Assembly (NCBI RefSeq): GCF_000425645.1
Contig: NZ_KE384430.1
Location: 62,001-126,000, forward strand
Direction of reading: 5' to 3'
Length of the DNA stretch: 64,000 bases
Source of the DNA: Gaetbulibacter saemankumensis DSM 17032
GTDB taxonomy: Bacteria; Bacteroidota; Bacteroidia; Flavobacteriales; Flavobacteriaceae
Position numbers and translations under genes: made by a program. Numbering within the stretch: position 1 is the first letter of the stretch; each line of letters starts with the position of its first letter. The notes under the pieces were generated by a model. The model did no database searches. It had not been told where the DNA came from and worked only from the letters and a program-made list of their open reading frames with translations. Shown here in pieces: positions 39,799-47,894 of the stretch.

Positions 39799-40686
39799 AT
39801 GTTTAATAAAAAAAAATCTACCCCACAGATAGATAAAGAACAATTAGAGTTATTAGAAAACGCTCAAAAACGCATCAAACAAAAAAAACGTTTATATGCG
39901 CACTTTATCATATTCCTAATCGGTTCAGTTATATTAATAATAGCCAATACAGTTTTAGGTATCGGCAAAGAATTTACACCTTTCGGAAAAGAATGGTTTT
40001 TATTTGCAATTTTAATTTGGTTTTTCATTCTACTTTATCACACCTTTAATGTTTTTATAACTAATAAATTCATGGGTAAAGAATGGGAGAAAAAACAATT
40101 GGATAAATTAATGGTATTACAACAACAGAGAATAAAAAAAATGCGTGAAGATCTACGAAAAGAAGAAATCGATATTGTGAAAAACAAACCTACTAAACAA
40201 ACAATTACCTTAATAGCCGCTACAGCAGAAAACAACGCTATTGGAAAAGATAACAAGTTAATTTGGCACTTAAGCGACGACTTAAAACATTTTAAAAACT
40301 TAACTAACGGACACCATATTATTATGGGGAGAAAAACATTTGAAAGTTTTCCAAAGCCCCTGCCTAACCGCACCCATATAGTAATCACCAGACAGGAAAA
40401 TTATAAAGTTCCTGATGGAGTTATAGTTGTAAATAACCTAGAAGATGCTATTGATGCTGCTAAATCCGACCTACAACCTTATATTATTGGCGGAGGAGAA
40501 ATATACAAACAAGCATTAGATATAGCTGATAAAATTGAATTAACTCGTGTGCATGACACTTTTGAAGCGGATACTTTCTTCCCTGAAATAGACCCACAGA
40601 TTTGGAAAGAAACCTCGCATCGTAAGTTTAGTAAAGATGAAAAAAATGACCATGACTATTCCTTTATAACTTATGAACGTAAATAG
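39799..40686 (+). CDS. folA: Membrane-anchored dihydrofolate reductase (2TM domain-DHFR fusion)
   Basis: 295-aa fusion. Residues 30-95 are a 2TM domain with membrane helices at about 33-51 and 66-84, flanked by a basic N-terminus and a charged coiled-coil-like linker (95-130). Residues 135-295 are a complete type I DHFR: LIAATAENNAIGKDNKLIWHL, Trp156, the catalytic Asp161 in SDDLKHFK, MGRKTFESFPKPLPNRTHIVITR cofactor region, and YIIGGGEIYKQ. There is no Met at the start of the DHFR part, so a separate DHFR start is unlikely. It regenerates tetrahydrofolate consumed by thyA nearby. Confidence 0.88.
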   Translation: MFNKKKSTPQIDKEQLELLENAQKRIKQKKRLYAHFIIFLIGSVILIIANTVLGIGKEFTPFGKEWFLFAILIWFFILLYHTFNVFITNKFMGKEWEKKQLDKLMVLQQQRIKKMREDLRKEEIDIVKNKPTKQTITLIAATAENNAIGKDNKLIWHLSDDLKHFKNLTNGHHIIMGRKTFESFPKPLPNRTHIVITRQENYKVPDGVIVVNNLEDAIDAAKSDLQPYIIGGGEIYKQALDIADKIELTRVHDTFEADTFFPEIDPQIWKETSHRKFSKDEKNDHDYSFITYERK

Positions 40687-40726
40687 TTAAGATTCTTCAT
40701 TTTTAAAGGCATCTTTACCATTTCTT

Positions 40727-40760
40727 TTTGAAAAAGGCATGGCTATTTTCCATAATTTTG
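40727..40760 (+). promoter_or_regulatory. Strong promoter giving a leaderless transcript
   Basis: TTTG (40727-40730), 22 bases, then TAATTTTG (40753-40760) match the flavobacterial pattern TTG-N17-23-TAnnTTTG. The expected transcript start falls on or next to the ATG at 40765. Confidence 0.65.
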
Positions 40761-40764
40761 TCGC

Positions 40765-42321
40765 ATGGTAAAAGAATTGCAACTACGTATATCACTTAAG
40801 GAAGAAGAAATTAGTGATATTTTAATTATAAAATCATCACAAGCACTTGGTATCGATAAGGAGGATATCACGGGCGTTAAGGCACTTCGCAAATCAATTG
40901 ATGCGCGCAAGCCAAAAATCATCTTCAATTATAAGGTAGCTGTTTATATACGTGAAGCACTTCCCAAATCATCAGAGTATCAATTCGATTACAAAGATGT
41001 TTCTAAAGCAAAACCAGTTCATATCGTTGGTTTTGGACCTGCCGGCATGTATGCTGCTTTGCGATGCATCGAGCTTGGTTTTAAACCTATTGTTTTAGAA
41101 CGCGGAAAAAATGTTCAGGACAGACGTCGCGATTTACGAGCTATTAATCAGCAGCATTTTGTAAACGAAGATTCAAACTATTGCTTTGGCGAAGGCGGTG
41201 CCGGCACTTACAGTGATGGTAAATTATACACACGAAGTCTAAAGCGTGGAGATGTTCGTAAAATATTTGAAAATTTAGTTTTTCATGGAGCAACCGAGCA
41301 AATTTTAGTAGATGCACATCCGCATATTGGAACGAACAAATTACCTAAAGTTGTTCAAAATATTAGAGAAACTATTTTAAAATTTGGAGGCGAAATTCAT
41401 TTTGAAACGCGTGTAACCGATTTTATTATAAAAAACAATAGCATCCAGGCCATTCAATTAAACAATAGTGAAGAAATGCCTGCAAATCGCGTTGTTCTAG
41501 CTACCGGACATTCGGCGCGAGACATCTTTTACTTACTTCATAAAAAAGAGATTGCTTTAGAAGCGAAATCCTTTGCTATGGGAGTTCGTGTAGAACATCC
41601 ACAACATATTATCGACTCCATTCAATACCATTGTAAAGGGGATCGACATGAATTATTACCAGCTGCTTCCTACAGTTTGGTACAACAAATCAACGATCGT
41701 GGCGTATATTCATTTTGTATGTGTCCCGGCGGATTTATTGTTCCGGCTGCAACGGCTAACGGTGAAGTTGTGGTAAACGGTATGTCTCCTTCAAAACGAA
41801 ATAATTTATATGCGAATTCTGGTATTGTTGTAGAAATTAATGCTGATAAAGACTTATCCAAATACGAAAAATTCGGAGCGCTAAAAGGGCTCGAATATCA
41901 GAAAAATTTAGAACGCATGGCTTTTACTGCCGGAGGCAGATCTCAGGTAGCTCCCGCCCAACGGTTAACCGATTTTGTTGAAGGCCGACTATCGACCCAT
42001 TTAAATCCTACCTCCTACCAACCTGGATTAAACGCTTCACCTTTACATTCATTGCTACCAAGATTAATTGGCAGCCGATTAAGAAAAGGGTTTGATGCCT
42101 TTGGAAAAAAAATGCACGGTTACTACACTTCCGAAGCTAATATAGTAGGCGTTGAATCGAGAACTTCTTCACCTGTTTGTATTCCTCGAAATGAACAATT
42201 GGAACACCCTCAAATTAAAGGTTTATTCCCATGTGGTGAAGGTGGTGGTTATGCCGGTGGTATCGTTTCTGCTGCTATGGATGGCGAACGCTGTGCTGAA
42301 GCAGCTATTGTAGGATTATAA
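40765..42321 (+). CDS. FAD-dependent oxidoreductase (uncharacterised dehydrogenase, COG2509-like)
   Basis: 518-aa cytosolic flavoprotein. After an N-terminal 85-residue domain (KSSQALGIDKEDITGVK...) comes the dinucleotide-binding motif HIVGFGPAGMYAALRCIELG (about residues 90-109). SNYCFGEGGAGTYSDGKLYTR, a long conserved segment, and the C-terminal FAD motif PCGEGGGYAGGIVSAAMDG also fit this family of FAD-dependent dehydrogenases. Substrate unknown. The gene is very close to its promoter, so the mRNA is probably leaderless; no Shine-Dalgarno sequence is needed or seen. Confidence 0.85.
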   Translation: MVKELQLRISLKEEEISDILIIKSSQALGIDKEDITGVKALRKSIDARKPKIIFNYKVAVYIREALPKSSEYQFDYKDVSKAKPVHIVGFGPAGMYAALRCIELGFKPIVLERGKNVQDRRRDLRAINQQHFVNEDSNYCFGEGGAGTYSDGKLYTRSLKRGDVRKIFENLVFHGATEQILVDAHPHIGTNKLPKVVQNIRETILKFGGEIHFETRVTDFIIKNNSIQAIQLNNSEEMPANRVVLATGHSARDIFYLLHKKEIALEAKSFAMGVRVEHPQHIIDSIQYHCKGDRHELLPAASYSLVQQINDRGVYSFCMCPGGFIVPAATANGEVVVNGMSPSKRNNLYANSGIVVEINADKDLSKYEKFGALKGLEYQKNLERMAFTAGGRSQVAPAQRLTDFVEGRLSTHLNPTSYQPGLNASPLHSLLPRLIGSRLRKGFDAFGKKMHGYYTSEANIVGVESRTSSPVCIPRNEQLEHPQIKGLFPCGEGGGYAGGIVSAAMDGERCAEAAIVGL

Positions 42322-42342
42322 TAAAAGTTTAATTAGCTACTG

Positions 42343-42376
42343 TTTATTTCAATTCTTAATTTAATTCCTATTTTTG
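42343..42376 (+). promoter_or_regulatory. Candidate fabD promoter
   Basis: TATTTTTG (42369-42376) matches TAnnTTTG exactly, 22 bases before the fabD ATG. A weak TTTA box lies about 20 bases upstream (42343). The location after the FAD oxidoreductase stop suggests fabD-lspA have their own transcript. Confidence 0.5.
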
Positions 42377-42398
42377 CAGCACTAAAAACTAAAAATTT

Positions 42399-43280
42399 AT
42401 GAAGGCTTATATATTTCCCGGTCAAGGAGCTCAGTTTACAGGTATGGGTTTAGACTTATATGAAAACTCTCAATTAGCTCAAGAATTATTTGAAAAAGCA
42501 AACCAGATATTAGGATTCAACATCACAGATATCATGTTTGAAGGTTCTGCCGAAGCACTTAAAGAAACTAAGGTAACACAGCCAGCCATCTTTTTGCATT
42601 CTGTTATTTTAGCCAAAACTTTGGGAGACAGTTTTAAACCTGATATGGTTGCAGGACACTCCTTGGGTGAATTTTCAGCTTTAGTAGCTAATGGAACTCT
42701 AAATTTTGAGGACGGACTTAAACTAGTATCTCAGCGTGCTCTTGCCATGCAAAAAGCATGTGAATTACAACCTAGTACAATGGCTGCCGTTTTAGGACTG
42801 GAAGACGAAGTGGTTGAAAATGTATGTGCTGCTACCGAAGGCGTGGTGGTTGCTGCAAATTACAACTGTCCTGGACAATTAGTAATCTCTGGTGAAGTTG
42901 AAGCTATTAATAAAGCCTGCGAAACCTTAAAAGAAGCTGGTGCCCGCCGTGCACTTGTATTACCTGTTGGAGGAGCTTTCCACTCACCACTAATGGAACC
43001 GGCACGCGAAGAATTGGCTGCGGCTATAGAAAATACTACATTTAGCAAGCCTAACTGCCCAATATACCAAAATGTAACAGCCAATGCCGTGATTGATGGA
43101 GCTGCCATTAAAACTAATTTAATTTCTCAATTAACAGCTCCTGTACGTTGGACACAATCTGTTCAACAAATGGTTGCCGATGGAGCTACGCTATTTACCG
43201 AAGTAGGTCCTGGGAAAGTATTACAAGGCTTGGTTAAGAAAATCAACAGAGAATCTGAAACCGTATCAGCCAGTTTATAA
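42399..43280 (+). CDS. fabD: Malonyl-CoA:ACP transacylase
   Basis: Transfers malonyl groups to acyl carrier protein for fatty acid synthesis. The protein is 293 aa. The nucleophile Ser88 lies in GHSLGEFSALV, the N-terminal FPGQGAQFTGMG (oxyanion region) and catalytic His in GGAFHSPLM are clear. The C-terminal EVGPGKVLQGLVKKI is also diagnostic. Its stop codon overlaps the lspA start by one base (TAATG). A separate upstream promoter is likely. Confidence 0.96.
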   Translation: MKAYIFPGQGAQFTGMGLDLYENSQLAQELFEKANQILGFNITDIMFEGSAEALKETKVTQPAIFLHSVILAKTLGDSFKPDMVAGHSLGEFSALVANGTLNFEDGLKLVSQRALAMQKACELQPSTMAAVLGLEDEVVENVCAATEGVVVAANYNCPGQLVISGEVEAINKACETLKEAGARRALVLPVGGAFHSPLMEPAREELAAAIENTTFSKPNCPIYQNVTANAVIDGAAIKTNLISQLTAPVRWTQSVQQMVADGATLFTEVGPGKVLQGLVKKINRESETVSASL

Positions 43281-43792
43281 TGAAATTATCAAAGCGTAAT
43301 ATTTACATATTTCTGGTAATTATTATTACCATTGCTGTAGACCAAATATCTAAGATTCTTGTTAGACAAGATATTGAACCAAGAACAGCATCAAGTGCAG
43401 GGGAACGTATTTCATTAATAGGAGATATGTTTATCATGATGAACGTTGAAAATACCGGTGCTTTTTTAGGAATGGGTAGTGACTTAAACCCAATGCTTCG
43501 ACTGATAGTATTACTCATATTACCTATCGTAGTTTTAGGCATGGTACTTTTTCATATTCTAAAAGAGCAAAATATTGATAAATGGTCTTTATTTGCGTTC
43601 GCTAGTATTATTGGTGGTGGTATTGCCAATGTTTATGACCGTATTGTTTATGGTTCGGTAACCGACTTTTTCTATATCGATCTAGGCGGTGTTTTTAGAA
43701 CGGGCATCTTTAATATGGCCGATGTATCGGTAACTACCGGCATGATAATATTACTCTTTGTTAGCTTAGGAAAGAAGAAAAAAACAACATAG
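43280..43792 (+). CDS. lspA: Lipoprotein signal peptidase (signal peptidase II)
   Basis: Inner-membrane aspartyl peptidase that removes signal peptides from prolipoproteins. The protein is 170 aa with four predicted membrane segments. Catalytic Asp120 is in GGGIANVYDRIVYG and Asp148 in FNMADVSVTTG. NTGAFLGMG corresponds to the NxGAxF conserved stretch. It serves the many lipoproteins in the window. Translationally coupled to fabD. Confidence 0.94.
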   Translation: MKLSKRNIYIFLVIIITIAVDQISKILVRQDIEPRTASSAGERISLIGDMFIMMNVENTGAFLGMGSDLNPMLRLIVLLILPIVVLGMVLFHILKEQNIDKWSLFAFASIIGGGIANVYDRIVYGSVTDFFYIDLGGVFRTGIFNMADVSVTTGMIILLFVSLGKKKKTT

Positions 43793-43811
43793 TATACGCT
43801 ATTTTATAAAT

Positions 43812-43845
43812 AAAAAAGAGCCGCTAATATTAGCAGCTCTTTTTT
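43812..43845 (+). terminator. Bidirectional terminator between lspA and galE
   Basis: AAAAAAGAGC-x-GCTAAT pairs with ATTAGC-x-GCTCTTTTTT (one mismatch), with A and T tracts. It ends both the lspA transcript and the converging galE transcript. Confidence 0.85.
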
Positions 43846-43872
43846 ATTTACACTTAAAATTTGTTTAACTTT

Positions 43873-44898
43873 TTACGATTCACTTCTTACTTTTTGTTCC
43901 CATTTCCAAGCAGAAAGCATCGCATCATCTAATGTTAATTCTGTTTTCCAACCTAATTCTTCATTAGCTTTTGTTGTATCGGCGTAAGCTGAAATAATAT
44001 CACCCTCACGACGACCTACAATTTTATAATTTAATTTCTTACCAGAAACACGCTCAAAAGCCTGAACAACTTCTAATACAGAACTTCCTTTACCTGTTCC
44101 TAGATTAAAGGTTTCGTAACGTTCTTTATTCTTACCACTCAATAAGCGTCCTAACGCCACAACATGAGCTTTAGCTAAATCGACTACATGAATATAATCG
44201 CGAATACAAGTACCATCTGGTGTTGGATAATCATCACCAAATACAGATAATTCCTGACGAAGTCCAATAGCTGTTTGTGTGATAAATGGCACTAAGTTTT
44301 GAGGTACACCAATAGGTAATTCCCCTATTTCAACAGACTCATGTGCTCCAACCGGATTAAAATAACGCAACGCAATAGCGTTTAATGATGGTACCACTTT
44401 ACAAGTATCTCTAATAATTTCTTCTCCTATTTGTTTTGTATTTCCATAAGGAGATTCCGCTTGTTTTACGGGTGCATTCTCTGTTATAGGCAATTCATCT
44501 GCTTGTCCATAAACGGTACATGACGAACTAAAAATAAAAGCCGCTGAAGGCAATTTCTTCAATTCTTTTAATATGTAAACCAAGGTTCCGATATTGTTTT
44601 CATAATACAACAGAGGCTCTTGTACACTTTCACCAACCGCTTTACTGGCTGCAAAATGAATTACCCCCTTGATATCGTTGTGCATTTTAAAGAAGGCTTC
44701 TACCCCAGCTTTGTCTTTTAAATCCAGCTTCTCAAAAATTGGTTTCTTTCCTGTAATGGCCGTTATGCCGTCTAGAACTTTAATTGAGGAGTTAGATAAG
44801 TCGTCGATAATAACAACTTCATAACCTTCATTTTGTAATTCTACTACGGTATGCGATCCAATAAAACCTAATCCTCCTGTGACTAATATTTTATCCAT
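43873..44898 (-). CDS. galE: UDP-glucose 4-epimerase
   Basis: NAD-dependent epimerase interconverting UDP-glucose and UDP-galactose (or the GlcNAc/GalNAc forms). The protein is 341 aa, usual length. Rossmann motif GGLGFIGSHT at residues 8-17, catalytic Ser in FSSSCTVYG, and Tyr-x3-Lys in PYGNTKQIGEE. Its start lies 8 bases inside the end of the DegT aminotransferase gene, so the two are co-translated, suggesting surface polysaccharide synthesis. Substrate preference cannot be read. Confidence 0.92.
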   Translation of the reverse strand: MDKILVTGGLGFIGSHTVVELQNEGYEVVIIDDLSNSSIKVLDGITAITGKKPIFEKLDLKDKAGVEAFFKMHNDIKGVIHFAASKAVGESVQEPLLYYENNIGTLVYILKELKKLPSAAFIFSSSCTVYGQADELPITENAPVKQAESPYGNTKQIGEEIIRDTCKVVPSLNAIALRYFNPVGAHESVEIGELPIGVPQNLVPFITQTAIGLRQELSVFGDDYPTPDGTCIRDYIHVVDLAKAHVVALGRLLSGKNKERYETFNLGTGKGSSVLEVVQAFERVSGKKLNYKIVGRREGDIISAYADTTKANEELGWKTELTLDDAMLSAWKWEQKVRSES

Positions 44899-46045
44899 TA
44901 ATGTAGTTTAAAATAGTGTTTGTTATATAATTGATTTGTTCGTTGTCTAATTCTGTGTGCATTGGTAAAGAAATGACTTCTTTCACTAATTGATTCGTTA
45001 CTGTAAAATCTGATTCATTATAACGCGTATCGGCATATGCCTTTTGTTTATGTAATGGAATTGGGTAATAAACACCACAAGGAATCGATTTTTCATTTAG
45101 ATGTTTTACTAAGGCATCTCTATCAATTCCAACTAAACGCAGGGTGTACTGGTGAAACACATGACAATCGCAAGTATCACATATATCTAAACAGCCATTA
45201 GATACTTTTGGTATAATTACACCCTCAATACCTTTAAAAGCTTGATTATATTTTCTAGCAGCTACTTGTCTCTTTTTATTATAGCTATTCAATCTTGGCA
45301 ATTTAGCGTCAAGAACAGCGGCTTGCAAACTATCTAATCGAGAGTTCACGCCAACTACATCATGATGATAACGCTCGTACATCCCATGATTAACAATGCC
45401 TCTTATGGTATGTGCTAATTCATCATCGTTGGTAAAAATAGCTCCACCATCGCCATAACATCCTAAATTTTTAGAAGGAAAAAACGAGGTTGCACCCACA
45501 TTGCCAATGGTTCCTGCCTTTGCTTTAGTTCCATTTTTATAAGTATAATTTGCGCCAATAGCTTGTGCAGTATCTTCTATTACAAATAAATTATGCTCCT
45601 TAGCTATTTCCATAATAGCTTCCATGTTTGCACATTGACCGAATAAATGCACAGGAACTATAGCTTTAGTTTTTGGTGTAATAGCCTCCTTTAAAGCTTC
45701 GATATTGATATTAAAATCATCCTCGTTAACATCTACTAACACAGGAGTTAATTGTAATAAGGCGATAACTTCAACAGTAGCTGCAAAAGTAAAATCGGCC
45801 GTGATAACTTCATCGCCTGGTTTTAATCCTAATCCCATCATAGCTATTTGAAGAGCATCGGTTCCATTTGCACATGGAATAACGTGCTTTACATCTAAAT
45901 ATGCTTCTAAATTCTTTTGAAATTGATGAACTTTCGGACCGTTTATAAATGCAGTAGTTTCTAAAACTTCTTCAAAAGAAGCGTTCACTTCTTCTTTTAT
46001 CTCTTCGTATTGACCTTTAAGATCAACCATTTGAATTTTTCTCAT
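44891..46045 (-). CDS. DegT/DnrJ/EryC1/StrS sugar-nucleotide aminotransferase
   Basis: PLP enzyme of 384 aa that aminates keto-sugars on nucleotide carriers for surface glycans. PLP-binding Lys192 is in TSFFPSKNLGCYGDGG; ANGTDALQIA and VIEDTAQAIGA also fit. An insertion near residue 283 carries four close cysteines (CLDICDTCDCHVFHQY), unusual for the family at large. It overlaps galE by 8 bases. Product (for example GlcNAc3NA or QuiNAc-type) cannot be decided. On the minus strand TAATTTTG (46132-46125) is a possible promoter box. Confidence 0.88.
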   Translation of the reverse strand: MRKIQMVDLKGQYEEIKEEVNASFEEVLETTAFINGPKVHQFQKNLEAYLDVKHVIPCANGTDALQIAMMGLGLKPGDEVITADFTFAATVEVIALLQLTPVLVDVNEDDFNINIEALKEAITPKTKAIVPVHLFGQCANMEAIMEIAKEHNLFVIEDTAQAIGANYTYKNGTKAKAGTIGNVGATSFFPSKNLGCYGDGGAIFTNDDELAHTIRGIVNHGMYERYHHDVVGVNSRLDSLQAAVLDAKLPRLNSYNKKRQVAARKYNQAFKGIEGVIIPKVSNGCLDICDTCDCHVFHQYTLRLVGIDRDALVKHLNEKSIPCGVYYPIPLHKQKAYADTRYNESDFTVTNQLVKEVISLPMHTELDNEQINYITNTILNYING

Positions 46046-46193
46046 CTAAATTTGCAGCTACTGTGAGTTCTAAATTTATATTTTTAAAACCTTCACATCA
46101 TTAAGTAATTAGGCTGCGAAATTACAAAATTACTGCGCGGTAAGCAATGAATTTATTTTAAAGAAATGTATTTTAGCCGCAAATAAATAAGTA

Positions 46194-47441
46194 TTGAGTT
46201 TTATTTACAACATAGGCATAAAACTAGCTAACCTAGGGCTTCAAGCTATTGCTCCATTTAATGATAAAATTAAACGAGGAGTTATGGGTAGAAAAGCGGC
46301 TTTTTCTAAATTAGAAAAGATTGTTTCTGCTAACGATAAGACCCTTTGGTTCCACTGTGCATCATTAGGCGAATACGAACAAGGCCTCCCAGTGTTTAGC
46401 GGATTAAGAACTTATTATAGAAACCATAAAATTGTTCTAACATTCTTTTCTCCTTCGGGTTATGAAATACGAAAAAACAGCCCTATTGCCGATGTCGTGA
46501 TTTATTTACCAATTGATAGCAAAAGGAATGCCAGAAAATTTTTAGATATTGTAAATCCTGAACTTACTGTTTTTGTAAAATATGATATTTGGCCTAATTA
46601 TTTAAACGAACTTAAATCAAGACAGTTACCTGCCATTTTAATTTCGGCAGCATTTAGACCCCACCAATCTTACTTTAAATTTTATGGCAGCTATTTAAGA
46701 AAGGCCTTATTTGCTTTTGAACATATCTTTACGCAAAACAAAACTTCTAAAGCCCTGCTAAACTCTATTGGTTATAATAATGTTACCATTTCTGGTGATA
46801 CACGGTTCGATCGTGTTTCTAATCAATTAAACATTGACAATACATTAGATTATATTGAAAATTTTAAGCAAAATAAAGTTTGTGTTGTTGCCGGGAGCAC
46901 CTGGCCAGAAGGCGAAGCTTTAATTGCTCGTTACATTAACGAACACGCTTTAGATAATGTGAAATTTATTATTGCTCCACATAACATTAAAACCAATCAA
47001 ATAAAACAATTGAAGAATAGTTTAGAAGTTGAAACTGTGTTATTCTCTGAAAAAGATAATTCTAAGCTTTCATCGGCTAAAGTATTTATTGTAGACACGA
47101 TTGGAATTTTATCAAAAATATATAGCTATGCCGATATCGCCTATGTAGGTGGTGCTTTAGGAAATACAGGACTCCACAACACTTTAGAACCAGCCGTTTT
47201 TGGCATGCCCATTATTATAGGAAACAACTACGATAAATTTCCAGAAGCTAGTGAAATGATTGCAAACGAGGGTATGTTTTCCATTTCAAATCAGAAAGAA
47301 TTCAATTATGTTTTAAATGAACTCATTGAAAATTCAGAAAAACGAAGGTTTTCCGGAAATTCCAACCTAAATTATATTAAATCCAATAAAGGGGCGGTTA
47401 CAAAAATTCTTGAGTACCTCAACATTCCATTGACAAATTAG
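46194..47441 (+). CDS. waaA: 3-deoxy-D-manno-octulosonic acid transferase
   Basis: GT30 glycosyltransferase adding Kdo to lipid A precursor, essential for LPS core; anchored to the inner membrane by an N-terminal helix. The protein is 415 aa. Family segments are the N-terminal IYNIGIKLANLG, WFHCASLGEYEQGLPV with the acidic catalytic residue, GSTWPEGE, and VGGALGNTGLHNTLEPAVFG near the C-terminus. An in-frame stop at 46188-46190 rules out an earlier start, and the first initiation codon is TTG at 46194. A TTG start is therefore most likely. Confidence 0.93.
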   Translation: MSFIYNIGIKLANLGLQAIAPFNDKIKRGVMGRKAAFSKLEKIVSANDKTLWFHCASLGEYEQGLPVFSGLRTYYRNHKIVLTFFSPSGYEIRKNSPIADVVIYLPIDSKRNARKFLDIVNPELTVFVKYDIWPNYLNELKSRQLPAILISAAFRPHQSYFKFYGSYLRKALFAFEHIFTQNKTSKALLNSIGYNNVTISGDTRFDRVSNQLNIDNTLDYIENFKQNKVCVVAGSTWPEGEALIARYINEHALDNVKFIIAPHNIKTNQIKQLKNSLEVETVLFSEKDNSKLSSAKVFIVDTIGILSKIYSYADIAYVGGALGNTGLHNTLEPAVFGMPIIIGNNYDKFPEASEMIANEGMFSISNQKEFNYVLNELIENSEKRRFSGNSNLNYIKSNKGAVTKILEYLNIPLTN

Positions 47442-47525
47442 TTTTTATTTCAAACCTGAAACATCCAAATGTGCATTGGTGTCGTATATGAAGTTAACAA
47501 ATAATTAACACTAAATCGAAAACCA

Positions 47526-47834
47526 ATGAAAAAAGTATTTTTAAGTACCGCTTTATTACTTGCCTTAAGTTTAAGTTTCACCTCTTGTAGAGACACCAAA
47601 AAATCTGACTCGGTAAAAGAGGCTATGGAAAATGTAGGTGACGCTATGGAAGATGCTGCCGATGAAGTTGGAGAAGCTTCTGAAGACGCTATTGAAGATG
47701 CTAGCGATGCCATCAACGAAGCTGCCGACGAGGTAGACAATGCTTTAAAAGATGCAGCAGAAGCTACTGAAGAAGCTGTAAATGACGCTAGCGAAGCCAT
47801 TGAGAAAAAATCTGAAGAGCTAATAGGTGAATAA
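47526..47834 (+). CDS. Small repetitive Ala/Glu/Asp-rich lipoprotein
   Basis: 102-aa exported protein. The signal peptide MKKVFLSTALLLALSLSFTS is followed by Cys21 (SFTSCRD), a lipobox. The mature part is a single run of imperfect 11-residue-like repeats (A-M-E-D-A-A-D-E-V, A-I-E-D-A-S-D-A-I, A-A-E-A-T-E-E-A-V), predicted to form one long amphipathic helix, strongly acidic. Similar repeats occur in LEA-like and YtxH-like stress proteins; role here unknown. A terminator follows closely. Confidence 0.75.
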   Translation: MKKVFLSTALLLALSLSFTSCRDTKKSDSVKEAMENVGDAMEDAADEVGEASEDAIEDASDAINEAADEVDNALKDAAEATEEAVNDASEAIEKKSEELIGE

Positions 47835-47860
47835 TTAATAACCTTTAGAATTAGAATACG

Positions 47861-47888
47861 AAAACGCCTGCCTATCGACAGGCGTTTT
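47861..47888 (+). terminator. Terminator after the small lipoprotein gene
   Basis: AAAACGCCTG-cctatcga-CAGGCGTTTT with a T run. It lies 27 bases after the stop and also serves the converging VCBS gene. Confidence 0.85.
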
Positions 47889-47894
47889 TGTTAC

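Noticed and set aside
47450-47800. Ala/Ser-rich ORF antisense to the small lipoprotein gene
   Set aside because: It is the mirror of a repetitive Ala/Glu/Asp coding sequence on the plus strand, has no plausible start context, and runs past the real gene into non-coding sequence.
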